DNA of 64,000 nt from Trichoplax sp. H2 (taxonomy: Eukaryota > Placozoa > Uniplacotomia > Trichoplacea), in assembly GCA_003344405.1 (NCBI GenBank), contig NOWV01000215.1:1-64000 (forward strand). The letters are read 5' to 3'. Made by a program: the position numbers and the translations under genes. The number at the start of each line of letters is the position of its first letter. Positions within the stretch are counted from its first letter, which is position 1. The notes beneath the pieces were generated by a model. It did no database searches. It was not told the origin of the DNA and saw only the letters and a program-made list of their open reading frames with translations. Positions 47,801 to 60,400 of this stretch are shown in pieces.

Positions 47801-50800
47801 CTGTTGCTTTGCATGCTTATCCAATGCACATTGTTTTTATTTTGCTAACGGTCAATCGAAAGGTGAAAAATATAACAATTCTGTGTAATTTGTCTAGTAT
47901 TGCAGTAGACAGCGAGCGATCTTTTTCGTTTGTGGAAGAAAATACGCTTATAGAACAACTTGATGGTGAGGATGATTCTGATAAAGAAGTAGAAAAGAAT
48001 ACAGCAAAATCGTTAAAGTTGAAATCAAATCGAAAAACTAACGAATGCGGTAATTCTATGACAAGAAATGTGAGCGGTACCACATCAGGTTTGAATATTT
48101 TACTAACCTAGTCTAGCTGATGTACTATTACGTAGTCACATATATTATTGTACCCACAGTGAATGAGTATAATACATTGATCCTGAGCTAAGATAGAACG
48201 AATACTTCAGTACAATTGTAATACTGGAGTTTGTATCCTAACATGGCTAGAAATGGAATTAGGATTAATTGAGCGCTTTCCTACACAAGCTGTGATTATT
48301 CCTATAATAATTTAGAAATTTTGTGTATAGATGTTATTAAATCTAAAAGGAAATATATAGTCAACGATGACCAAATGGAAACGAACCTGACAAACGTCAA
48401 GAAGAAAGTTGCAAGAAATTTATACAACGACTTTTCTGTTGATGAGAAAGCAAGAAAGACGGAAGAGATTACGGTGAACCAATCAAATAATTCCTCAGAA
48501 GTCATAAAACATGGAACGGAGATGAAAGTTAATTTTGGTTCCAATTCTTTTTATATTTACTTAAATGATATGGGCATTAATACCGATACTTTAGGTTATG
48601 AATTGAAGACAGCTAATAAAATAGAATCTAATCAAGAAGAATTAGTGAAGAATCTTTCAGCTGCTGTAACACCATTTGTGCAATGCAACCTTAACAGCGA
48701 GAACAATCTGAGCAATGATATCGATCATACTTTAATCTCAGAAAATAAGTTATCGGTTATCGAAGATACTATTAGCCACGATAAGATTGGAGAAAATAGA
48801 AGTTTCGTTGACGATAGTAGTGATATCGAAACAAACACGTGTGATGTCTTGTATAAATTATCATTTTTATCGCCTACTTACCCTATGAGTCCTACCGAGA
48901 CACCACCAAGACCATCTACTCCAGATTTTGGTATAGATAGCTTAGCAGTTGGAGGTTATGTGGATGTTGACAGATTGAATGATATGCCACTGAAATCAAA
49001 TGAAAATAGCGCATCTTTTGTGTCGGTAAAAGTGGAAAGACAAGATGATGATGCTTCTGGCAACTTTGATCTGCGTCCTGGCTTAGACAGCACAGTTACT
49101 GAAACATCAATAGAATTAAAGCCAGCCAAAAGTTCTCTACCAGTAGCAGTATCAGCTATTACAAATGAAGATAAACTTCAAGTAGTTAAGCTGGATGTAC
49201 GACCTGGATTCATCAATGACTGTGAAAGTGCTCAGAAGGAGATAGATGGAGGCGAAATTTCGGGGCGATTATTATCTATGACGAAAGATTGCGAGGACGT
49301 CACGGTAGCGATGGAAATACCATCAAAAGAAGATTTTGATACACAGAAGAATCTTCAAGCTACGATAGGACATAGTTCTTCGTCAAATCCGTATGATTAT
49401 GAAAATGATGCAGAAGAGAAGGGAAAGATGGAAAAAAATGTTGAGAATTTTCTTGTAAATTATCAGCAATTAAAGGATGTTTGTGATAATTCACTGAAAG
49501 ATCAATGTAATGTACTTAAATATTATTACAATCCACCGCAGCGACATGAGATCAGTAGTACTCTATCAGACTACGGGCTACCTCATGCCAAGTATCAAGA
49601 ACCATTTTATAGCAACGCGGAAGACTTACCAAATATGTCTATGTAAGCGAAGTACATATTAAAGAACGATGTTATATCGACCTAATGTTATGTAATGATT
49701 CTAGTTTAACTAACTCTGCTTTTTGATTTTTCTACAGGGAAGTAGGGAGTATGGCGTTAAAAGTCAAATCATGTATAGTAAGTATGGTATCATTTTCAAT
49801 TGTTGTTCTAAATAGATCAGATTGTTGATAATTTTTTTAATAAATTGGCAGATAGAAAATCTGACTGAATTTGATACTGGGTGCTCGCTTTCGTTTATGT
49901 TGGGTTTAAATCAGTGGCAATCTATTCTATTTATTAATCATCCAAAAGTAGATGAAACATTAGCCCATTTAGCATCTCGGTCTTTACCTGATATAAGTTA
50001 CGAGATGCATAAAAATTTTATTGCTCGCGATGCTATCCTTGGCGATAGAAATGTTATAGTTATCCCAAGCCTAGAACCTCCAACACGAAATAGTGTTGAA
50101 AAGTGGATAACTGATAAAAGTTATGGTATCAAACGAAAGCAATCTTGCATCGTAGACGTTGATAATCTAGACTCCAGTGTAGTTGGCGATGGTGCTAAAA
50201 AGCAGAAATCTGTTCAGTTTGACAAAATATGTCATCAGGTGGGAGATTTTACGCAAGACCCTTCAATGATTAGTGCTATTCTCAATGAGAGTACGCGTGA
50301 AAGCTCATCACCCGCCAGTCAATTATCTGCAAGTACGAAAAATTTAATCACTGATAGTGAGAAGTTCCTGATTCCCTCCCCTTGCTCAAAATCTTCGTTA
50401 TCAAATTCACCTAAAACTGGATCAATAACTGATAATAAACCAATGGTTAATATTGCTGGAGACGCGTACGTCAAAGGAGATTTTAATTGTTCTCCTCGCA
50501 CACCGCTTAGTAAGGAATCAATACATGACAATAACCTCAAATTTAAACCAAAGGATAGAATATTTACTGCCACTGAAATGGTAAAAGAGTTACGCATTAT
50601 TTTTTTATCGTAATATTATCATGTGAATCAGCGTTATACCTTTTGCTTCGATAAATCATGCTAGGACTCTGTACAGAAGTTTGGGCGTCGTTTAGCTGCA
50701 GATTCACAAATTGAAGGCCCATCTCCAAAAAACACATATGACTTTCGTATTAGCCAACATAATCCAGACACTGCGAAGGCTGTTCATGAAGTACATTATT

Positions 50801-53800
50801 CTTGCAATTGACAAAGTACTTGGTTAGACTGTAATTAATTTGAGTTCTGTTTATTAATAGGTACAACATCTAACAATAATGAGCATAGAATTGCATATAG
50901 AAACGAGAGCGAAGCTAAATCCTGATCCGGAATGTGATCCAATACGCGTATTATTCTATCATTTATATCGTGATATTCCACGTAGTTCACATCTTAAGAA
51001 TTCCTTTTCTGGTATGATTATTGTTGATCCAAGCCTGTACGACAGGGAGAGTTCAGTACAAGCTGATTCAAAAGGATCATTCGATATTAAATGTAACGAT
51101 TCAATTACGCTATGTGAAGGTTTCAATTCTGATGATAGTTTATTCACGTCTCCTGATGAGAAGAAGTCTAATCGTAGCGGTCGTGTAATGGACGTATTAA
51201 ATTTAAGTGGTAGAAGTAGAATGCTTGATAAATGTGGCGTGACAAATGCTTGGGTAGAATATGTACCTGATGAAGATAGCCTTTTGAAGTCTTTAGGATT
51301 AGTTATGAAAAGGTGCCTATTAGTAAACTTAACAAAATGTACGATATTAAAATTCCGGATTTTGATATCGCATCCGGCAGCATGTTAATTACCTTGCAAC
51401 TGACATTTAGATGTTTTCCTTCTTTAGTTATAATTTAGTTTCATAAACAATTTTAATTACAATTGTTATTTGTATGTATAGCTGGGATCCGGATATTCTA
51501 ATTGGCTATGAGATTCAAATGCTTTCATGGGGCTATGTATTCGACAGAGCTAAATTTTTGAAAATCGATTTAGCGCCTAGATTGTCGCGTATTCCTGAAC
51601 AAAAAATTAGATCCCAAATTGAGTTAACTGATAATTCACTCGCTCGTTATAAAACAGACTTATTTGTAATCGGTAGAATTTTATTGAATGTGTGGCGAAT
51701 AGTTCGAAGCGAAGTAAGTTTTACATATAATAAAATGTACTGTTTTGACGATTGGGTAAATGGTATGCTATTCATGTATCATTAAGGATAATGGATAACC
51801 ATTTTAATTGACTTCAGGTTACATTGAATATTTATACATTTGAAAATGTTTCATACCATGTATTACATCAAAGGGTGCCTCATTATTCCTTTGAAACATT
51901 GACGGAATATTTTAATCAAGACTCTCACAGGTAAATGCGAATATCTGTTAAAATCCTATAGGATATAGGCGTTAGTAAGCCAAGAGTAGATTTGTACATT
52001 TTCGGTATGTAATATCTGTTGGCTCTTATAGGTGGAAGACAATTGAATATTATCTAATGCGCTGTCGGAGCAATTTTTTATTGTTGAATGAATTGGATAC
52101 GGTCGGTTTAACTAGTGAATTTGCAAGACTTTTTGGAATTCCGTTTTATTCCGTTTTATCAAGGGGAAGTCAAGTAAGACTGGAAAAGCAATATGAACAT
52201 CACATTAAAAACACTATATCGATCTTATGGGATACACAGAATGATATCTTCTCCAATTTTAATAATTTAGTTCCGAGTAGAATCCATGATGTTGCGAATT
52301 GCAAAGCCGATGAATTATATAGCAGTGTCACCAAGCCCTGATCAAAGAGCTATGTATGTAACAGGACTGTTCTAATTTTTATGTATTATAATTAATCTAA
52401 CTACGATTTCAGGATGAGAGCTCCGGAAGTGATATCCTTGATTTTGGAGCCTGAATCTCGTTTTTACTCAGATCCGGTTGTGGTTTTAGATTTTCAGTCC
52501 TTATACCCATCAATAATTATAGCTTACAATTACTGCTTTTCAACTTGCCTGGGAAATGTCAAGAATATTATCACGTTCGTGACGCACAGCAATATCTTAA
52601 TCGCAGATATAGTTGACTATTGTATGAAAACTATAATTAAGTTTATCTATAAATTAATCTGCGTATTTTTAATATTGATAAAAGAGACGAAAGTAGGCAA
52701 TTTGGTTGTACTACATTGCGTGTACCTTTAGCAACCATGAAGGTAACGATCGTGCACTATTTTACTTCATGTTTTAATCCTCACTGTTATTTATCTGTAT
52801 TACATTAGACTTTTGTTATAAACTAATTGTACAGTATTAATATTGACATGTATAGAAAATTAAAGAAGACTACACTGTCTCACCGACGGGACTCGCCTTT
52901 GTTAAAAGTAACATCCGTAAAGGGGTACTACCAAGGTACAGTAGTAGCAATGCAACATTAAGGGAGCATAACTAACGTCATTGCTAGCTGCTATTGATTT
53001 ATTTACTATTTGCAAATGATATAATGTAGAATGCTAGAGGAAATCTTAAATACTCGTGTTATGGTAAAAGGAGCTATGAAAAAAAACAAAGGAGATAAGG
53101 TAAGTCTGCCATTAATACATCATATTACCTTGCAAGATTTGGGTTATAACTTTAGATCGACGAATTTTGGCATTAGGCCTTAGAACGTCTTCTAAATGCG
53201 AGGCAGCTAGGATTGAAATTAATTTCTAATGTGACTTATGGTTATACTTCGGCCAACTTTTCAGGACGTATGCCTTGTGTTGAGGTTATTAAGCATTAGA
53301 TAACAAACCTTTTATGATCTTGACACCCCTAAAATGCTACTATTCTTACATTGTAAATTAAGACATGAATGCAATCTTAATAAATGTAATTTCGAATTGA
53401 AGATTGGCGATAGTATCGTAGCTAAGGCTCGAGAGACTTTAACCCGTGCGATACACTTGGTAGAAAATACTCCCGAATGGAAAGCAAAAGTTGTTTATGG
53501 AGATACAGATAGGTATGCTACTATTTCTTAGTTGAATCAAGTAAGTACAGTAGCTAAATGTTGAAACTCACTTGATTTCAAACAGCACTAGGCAACTGAA
53601 TATTTTCTGTTTTTGCATACGTATTCTGTAGCATGTTCATTTTACTTGAGGGTGCCACTAAGGATGAGGCCTTTCGTATTGGTAGAGAAATTACGAAACG
53701 GGTTACGGAACTAAATCCTGTACCGGTTAAATTAAAGTTTGAAAAGGTCTAAGTTACTTTCAGTACTTGCGTACGAGATGTTAGTCTAGTATTATTATTC

Positions 53801-55532
53801 TAAGTACTAGCATGTGATAATATTATTCATATGCACTGTTTTTATTTAAGTATATAGACTAAATGTTAAATAATCTTATTTAATATTATATATTTTATTT
53901 AGGTGTATTTGCCATGCGTACTACAAACGAAAAAACGCTATGTTGGATTTGCATATGAAAAAGAAGATCAATTTGAACCAATTTACGATGCAAAAGGAAT
54001 AGAAACTGTTCGCAGAGATGGCTGTCCAGCTGTTGCGAAAGTATATATATGTCTATTATCATAAAGAACTTAATTGAGGAGGCTGTATTAATTATGCAAT
54101 CTAAATTGTTAACGAGAATATTTTTATCGCTGTCTACTTTTCAGATATTAGAAAAATCTATCAAGATGTTATTTATGCAACGAGATGTATCATTAATAAA
54201 GAAATTTGTATTGAGGCAATGTCAAAAATTAATTGATGGTAAAGCCAGCACAAAAGATTTTGTTATCGCTAAAGAATATCGTGGGCGTAGCTCATACAAA
54301 CCGGGGGCTTGTGTTCCCTCATTGGAGATCTCAAAGTAGGTTCAACGGAGGAATATAGCTCACAGTTACGGATGATAAATAGTACTAGCTGTTAATGCAA
54401 AGGATATTGAAACTAATGAAGTGTTCTATATTATGAAACTTTAGGAAATTACTAGCTACTGATAAGCGGGCTGAACCGCGAGTTGGTGAACGTGTACCGT
54501 ATGTTGTGGTATATGGAATGCCCGGCTTGCCATTGATACGTTTGGTTCGAAGGTAAAGGAGTTAATACAGTAATAGCTGCTCTAGTTCGTCAATTATAGT
54601 ATTCATTAAGTCGTTATATATTTTTAATACTGACAGTATTTTTGGCTACTATGATAGGCCTATTGAATTCTTAAGCGATCCAAGTTTAAGGTTAAATGCA
54701 GCATATTACATTACGAAACAAATTCTTCCCCCTCTTAATAGAATATTTTCGCTTATCGGTGTCGATACAAATGCATGGTGAGCAATTCATTGCGTAAAAA
54801 GTTACCTTCATAAAATCCTACGTTTAACAATATTATCTAAATCCTAGTCATATAGCATAATTATATTCGAATATATTATAAGTAGTTAGGTCTCTTTTTA
54901 ACTTGATAAACGTAAAATTTGAATTAGACATTTTTTACCTTGCTTTGTTCTATCTTTTAGGTATAATGAATTACCGAGATCCCTCCGTTCGGCGGCTTTT
55001 GTCCCTCAAAGTAACGATCTAATTCAAAAGGTTTGTCTTTGTCCTCATAATACTTATAAAGTTGTTGATTATCTATCAATTCGTTATTAATAGTTTATAT
55101 GTGAACATTTTAGGCCACAATCTCTCAATATTTTAATAGTTTAAGATGTCCTATATGTGAAATTGTTACAAATCATGGTATTTGCTGTAAATGTCAATCT
55201 GATCCTCAGAAGGCTATTTTATTAATACAAGATCGTCTACGCTTGATGGAACGTGCTCATTGCAAGATGAAGGAGGTAATGATCTTAAACAGTAACCGGT
55301 ATACCATTAAATGATTCAAATTAATCATTTGTGGTACTTAAATTTATTGTGTACTAAGTAGATCATTATCATTTCATAGTTATGTTATCAATGCATTGGG
55401 GTTCGCCTTTGTGATGTCCAATGTGAATCATTGGATTGTCCTATTTTATTTAAAGTACTGAAGGCAAAGCACGAATTAGTACAAGCTTCGCATTTACGAA
55501 AAGTGATTGAAGTATTTTCTAGCAGAAGTTAA
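44883..55532 (+). CDS. REV3L: DNA polymerase zeta catalytic subunit REV3, copy 1 (complete, many exons)
   Basis: Family-B polymerase that extends from damaged bases in translesion synthesis with REV7 and POLD2/POLD3. Exon 1 (44883-45232) gives the N-terminal domain ([20 protein letters not shown]), then [36 protein letters not shown] and [13 protein letters not shown] long disordered middle (about 47480-49640) follows. REV7-binding region 1 (49512-49544) reads [11 protein letters not shown]; region 2 (50059-50088) reads [10 protein letters not shown]. The polymerase part has [17 protein letters not shown] and [19 protein letters not shown]. Motif A is DFQSLYPSI, then [26 protein letters not shown] is split by an intron (53515/53632). 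Then come [19 protein letters not shown] and both C-terminal Cys clusters ([20 protein letters not shown]...C...C). The stop is at 55530-55532. All catalytic motifs are intact, so it should be active. Apparent ORF breaks at 52341 and 53531 are introns. Confidence 0.94.
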
Positions 55533-57402
55533 GTTTTGGGAGTCACTAATTTCTTACATAATTTACTAATCTCTAGAAATGAAATTTCTAGATTAAATTA
55601 TTAGCTCTTTAAGATGTTTTTGTTTAATTTATATTATTGGACAGATAGGAAAATAACCTAGTTTGGCCAGTATTTAATCTAAGTTAACATTTTATTTTAT
55701 ATTTTAACTAGCCGAATCCACACACCCAGTTGTGTATTAAACATATCTATTACATAGTCAGATCAGATCAATATTGGATCTAAAATTTTATTTAGAGCGG
55801 TAAAACCGCTTTATGCCTTGCTCTGTAAACTACATGAAGCATGTATCTGAATTACTGATGCATATTTTAGCATAAGGAGAAAGTAGTGCATGCGCTACCG
55901 TGCTTCTTATCTCATAGGGCATGCATTTATTTTATTATAAGAGCAATCGATTCATCGAACGTTCTACCTAGTGTATTTCCAGTTAGCTTAATTGTTTGGC
56001 TAATGAAATAATTTTGTCAATATAATGTTGATGTACTGTCTATTTATTGTTTCCATCTTCATTTTAATTATGTCACTATATCTCCTTTTATATTATTTGT
56101 TAATTATTATTTATTTATTACTTCTCATTTATCAAGATCATAAAATTATTTTCAGCTTCTCAATATGTGTAGATCGTCTAGATCCTAAATTACTCGACTT
56201 CTTAATGATCTCAATACTTGAAAATAGCTTTACTACTAATTAAAATCATTTGCAGTTTCGATAGGCACATCGCCTCCATCGTAGGTTACTCGTCTACTAT
56301 ATTATCTCCATACATGAAAATAATCTTGCAACTATTGGAGATCGTCGAATCTGTAGGAGTGTTTTGATATGTACTGTAGTTCAATATCCTTTTCATATGA
56401 CTAATTTGACAAGGAGGTACGAAGTGCCTTGTGGTGTTTGCTATAATCAATTTTTGTATCATTTAAAGTCAGTTACAGCTGCTTGACCCTGATGAAACTT
56501 TAACCCGAATAATTGTAACCGGTTAAAATGAATTCAGAATTGATTGTGGTAGACATGACTAGAAATTTCGTACCTTGATGAATATCAGAGGAACGGTACA
56601 TATTTTTTTGTTTACTTCAATACTTTAGAAAGTAAAGACATGAACTGTCGTTACGGTACGGTATAGTGCTCGAGTAAGAAGAAAAAGTTTCTTTACTTCT
56701 ATGACAGCACCATAGATGCACAAAGAAAATGCCTTAGAAGTTAGAACTTTGAATAGGGCGTAGTTTTTCTTCAAGTGCAGGAGAATGAAAGATACTTAAC
56801 TGGTAAACTACAGCCTTGATCTAGCCTAGACTAAGTCCATGATTATGAATTAGATGTATTGCCTATACTGTAAGACCAATTAATTAATTATTCGATCCGT
56901 CATTTCGTTCCGGATACTGTCGACTACAGTACACAGTACTCTAATTTACAATACATTTTACTGTACTGTACTAAACGTGAGCATGATTAAACGTACAGTA
57001 CAGTATTTCGAATATTACAAATACTACCTAGCCAAATCGTGGAGGCCATCATCGCTGATTAGAGCAAGGCTGATTTCGTTGTATAATATATTCTTCATGT
57101 TATTGGGCTATTTAGGAATCCTTGATATTGTTAAGATATAGATTGATCAGAGGTAGAATAATTGTAGTATTAACGTATGGTGAAATATTGCATCAATGGT
57201 TCTACTATATTACCAGCCTTTTAAGGTACAGATAGATGGAGGTCCATGAATTGCAAGAAAGGAAAATTAGTCTCCGATTAAACCTTGGAGTAGCAAGCCA
57301 ACATGACAGTCGTGACTTATTGTAGAAGTGTTCAGGTGTCCAAGATTGACAGCAAATAGTCATTTCTTGGAAGAGTATTCGGAATATTAATCCGTTGCCA
57401 TA
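55533..57402. other. Intergenic spacer between the two REV3 genes
   Basis: About 1.9 kb. A low-complexity AT stretch at about 56025-56120 opens a Leu/Ile/Tyr-rich 72-codon frame that looks non-coding. A GTACA/TGTAC cluster lies at 56930-57005. No remnant of REV3 exons was seen, so the duplication joint is not marked by partial exons. Confidence 0.5.
56930..57005. repeat. GTACA/TGTAC palindrome cluster
   Basis: 'actacagtacacagtact', 'tactgtactgtact' and 'gtacagtacagta' within 75 bp, about 400 bp before the start of REV3 copy 2. A further unit, 'gtacagtactgtac', lies in its first intron near 57882-57895. Confidence 0.75.
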
Positions 57403-60400
57403 ATGTTCTCAATCAGAATTTTTACTATCGATTTCTATATGAGTAGACCGGTGCCTAAGCTGGATGTTTGTTATTCACCATTTCGTAAGACATCGGTCAA
57501 GCGTGTACCTATTTTGCGAGTATTCGGTCCAACACCAGCTGGTCAAAAAGCATGTTTACACATTCATGGTGTTTTCCCTTACTTATACGTTCCTTATGAT
57601 GGCTCACAACCTGTTGATAAGTACTTAGAAGAATTTGCTCTTAGTATTGATAAAGCAATTAACGCCTCAATGAGTGAGTCTAATGCAGCTTCCAGTAATT
57701 CATGGCATCAGCAAACGGTCTTTAAAATATCGCTTGTTAATGGAGTGTAAGTATTTCATTTTTTGTGCATTTTAGTATCCATTTAGAATATGCTTTCGTT
57801 GTACTTGGCTTATGTAGGACAGTACTTGGGATGAGATATTCCTAACTCATATGATCGAGTAGGTTATTGACAATGTCCAATGTACAGTACTGTACTTTAT
57901 ATAATACTAGTAACGTTTGACCACTGATGATGTCATTGTTGGCAAATTTCATCCATTCTCTTTCATAACTATCATATGATATAGGAAGCTAAGTACAGTA
58001 TAGTTATGTTTGATTGTAACTCATTTTTCTTTGGTTCGATAGGCCAATGTATGGTTATAATCCAAGCCCTAGGCCCTTTTTAAAAATTTACATTTATAAC
58101 CCTAACCTGGTGGGCAGGTATGTGAATTATGTGACTTTGCGTAAGTGCAGTATGAATTAAGATAACTTAAACTCATGCTATAGAATATATTTTTTGCAGT
58201 GTATATTCACATGAAAGTATAGTGCAGTTATTACTAAAGTGATACAAAGTATTAAAATTAGCTACGCTCTCTGGGCTACTGTAATGCATCATTCGTAATT
58301 GATCGCATTTTCATTAAAAAATTGGTATTGATCTTGAAGAATTGCAGATTTGCTCTTAACTGGAGCTGTCATGAATAAAGTCTTTCAACCTCATGAAGCT
58401 CACCTGCCATTTACATTACAGGTAAAAAGATATAAAGTCTTTATATGGTTAATAGTATATAAAGTCTTTATATGGTTAATAGTGAAGATAATACTTAATC
58501 TTTCTCATTCAGTAATGTACTATTGCAATGTTACCACATTCCAAATTTAAATGTAACCCCACTTTAAGTTGATTTAATGGAAAAATGCGCTCGATATCAT
58601 TGGATCTAATGCTGTAATATATATGTTCTCTCATGCATAACGTTATAAACAACTCATCACTAACTCCGAGTATCTCTAAAACAATACACTGTATGGCACT
58701 GTACTGTATCTTATATATACTTGAGATTTATAATTAAAGCACTACAAAATAATTACTGTTATAGTAGACTAGCATTATGCGATGAAAATAGTCCACGTAA
58801 TTTAGAAAGTTATAACATAACACCATGTGGTATCTGCTGTGGAAATCTATTAATACTCAGAGGTTTTGTATGACGAAGTAAAAACAAATTAAAATGGAGT
58901 GGATAATATAATTGATGGAACTGGCCCTTTACCTTTATTTTTGGCTTAATATTATTTTTCCAAGTTTTTCATCGATTACAACCTCTATGGAATGAATTGG
59001 ATTAAGTTAAATGCCGTAAAATTCAGGATAACGGATGATATACAAGGTAGCACTGCTCTGAATTGATATTTAGCGTAATAAAATATGCGAGATAATTTGT
59101 AGCCAAGGAAATTCCTTTCGTTTTCCTTACAGATATGATGTCATCAGAGATGACCGATTTATTCGTTGTGGATAATTGTTCCTTGCCATCGACTGCTCTA
59201 CAACCTTATCTCACTCCAGGTGAAAAGATTTGGAACAATCAAACTATCTCTGAGTAAGTAATACACTATAAACGACTAATACTTGTTAATGCAATATCCG
59301 GCTTGTGCCTTGGTAAAAGCTGTGTGTTAATTTTTATTGTTAGTCCAAGTTAGCTAGATAATGTGATATTATTTTAATATTGCTCTTTGGAAATTGATAT
59401 AATTAACTATCGTACTACGTGTTAGTTAAAACGCTAATAAATCTTTTGCATGAACAGGCAAGATTGTTTAAGTGAATTAGAACGTACCAGCAGCTGTGAA
59501 GTAGAAGTCGATGCTGTTGCGGCTGATATTATCAATCGGCATAATTTAATAAGTATGTATCTTATGGCTGATAGAGCCATACTGTTCACTATTAGATCTG
59601 AACAGTGCTTTCTGCGTAATTAGATCAGGTCGGTATTAACCCTGGAATTCAAGCCTTGTGGGATGATGAACGACAACGACGACATGACAGAAATGAATCT
59701 TCTCAGTTAATGAAAAATCCTTCCCAAGGTTAACCTTACTTTAAGAATTCAGCTTAAAAGTGATACTGCCACTTATGAGAACGTCATCCTTAGTATCAGG
59801 GTGATCATCAATAAATTCATGCATTTTTGTGATTATATAGAACGAGAAGATCCTGTTGTTTTAGAGACTGAACAGCTTTTCCTGAAGCAGATTGATAAAA
59901 TTATCTATGGTTATGATGAAGCACTAAAGTAGGTTGCAATTTTGTTGTATTTGTTACAAATTTGTTACTTGAACGCACTTTGATTTACACTAAAGAGAAG
60001 CAATTTCTACAACAGGAATGAGAATTACGTAAAAAAAGATGATTCTATTCAAGTCAATGTAACTGCAGCATTAGCTTTTGGGAACGATGCTCATACGATT
60101 CAGTCTGGTACATTTTTGTGATTAATTAGATGTTATAACGCCTTTATGATCGACAATATTTTGAAGTAACAAGACAGAATCTTTGACGATACGCATATTG
60201 AAATTGGATATTTTATGCAATATTGTTATTATTATTAATAAAGATTCGTTAATAATATTCCACTTGATTAGACAAAGACAGTTACGACATTTGTCAAGCT
60301 GATGACAGCCAGTTTGTTAAACCATCTGAATTAAACTCAAGTTTGAATGAAACTATAGACCTTTACGAAGGTACTTGGATATTGTTCCTTGCCGACGAGA

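Noticed and set aside
48302-48544. Minus frames at 47461-47829, 47817-48083, 48302-48544, 50319-50597 and 63567-63917
   Set aside because: Antisense to REV3 exons, with composition expected from reversed Ser/Glu/Asp-rich coding sequence.
52057-52341. Apparent premature stop in REV3 copy 1 after RGSQ
   Set aside because: A GT-AG intron of about 96 nt (52174 to about 52270) removes it and restores [16 protein letters not shown], which matches the family.
55379-55446. Alternative REV3 C-terminal frame ending in a stop near 55464
   Set aside because: Shifting to the frame set by the AG near 55380 gives CYQC...C...CPILFK, the conserved second Cys cluster, and a stop at 55530.
56025-56243. 72-codon Leu/Ile/Tyr-rich frame between the REV3 genes
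   Set aside because: Low-complexity AT-rich DNA; hydrophobic composition follows from the bases, with no family likeness.
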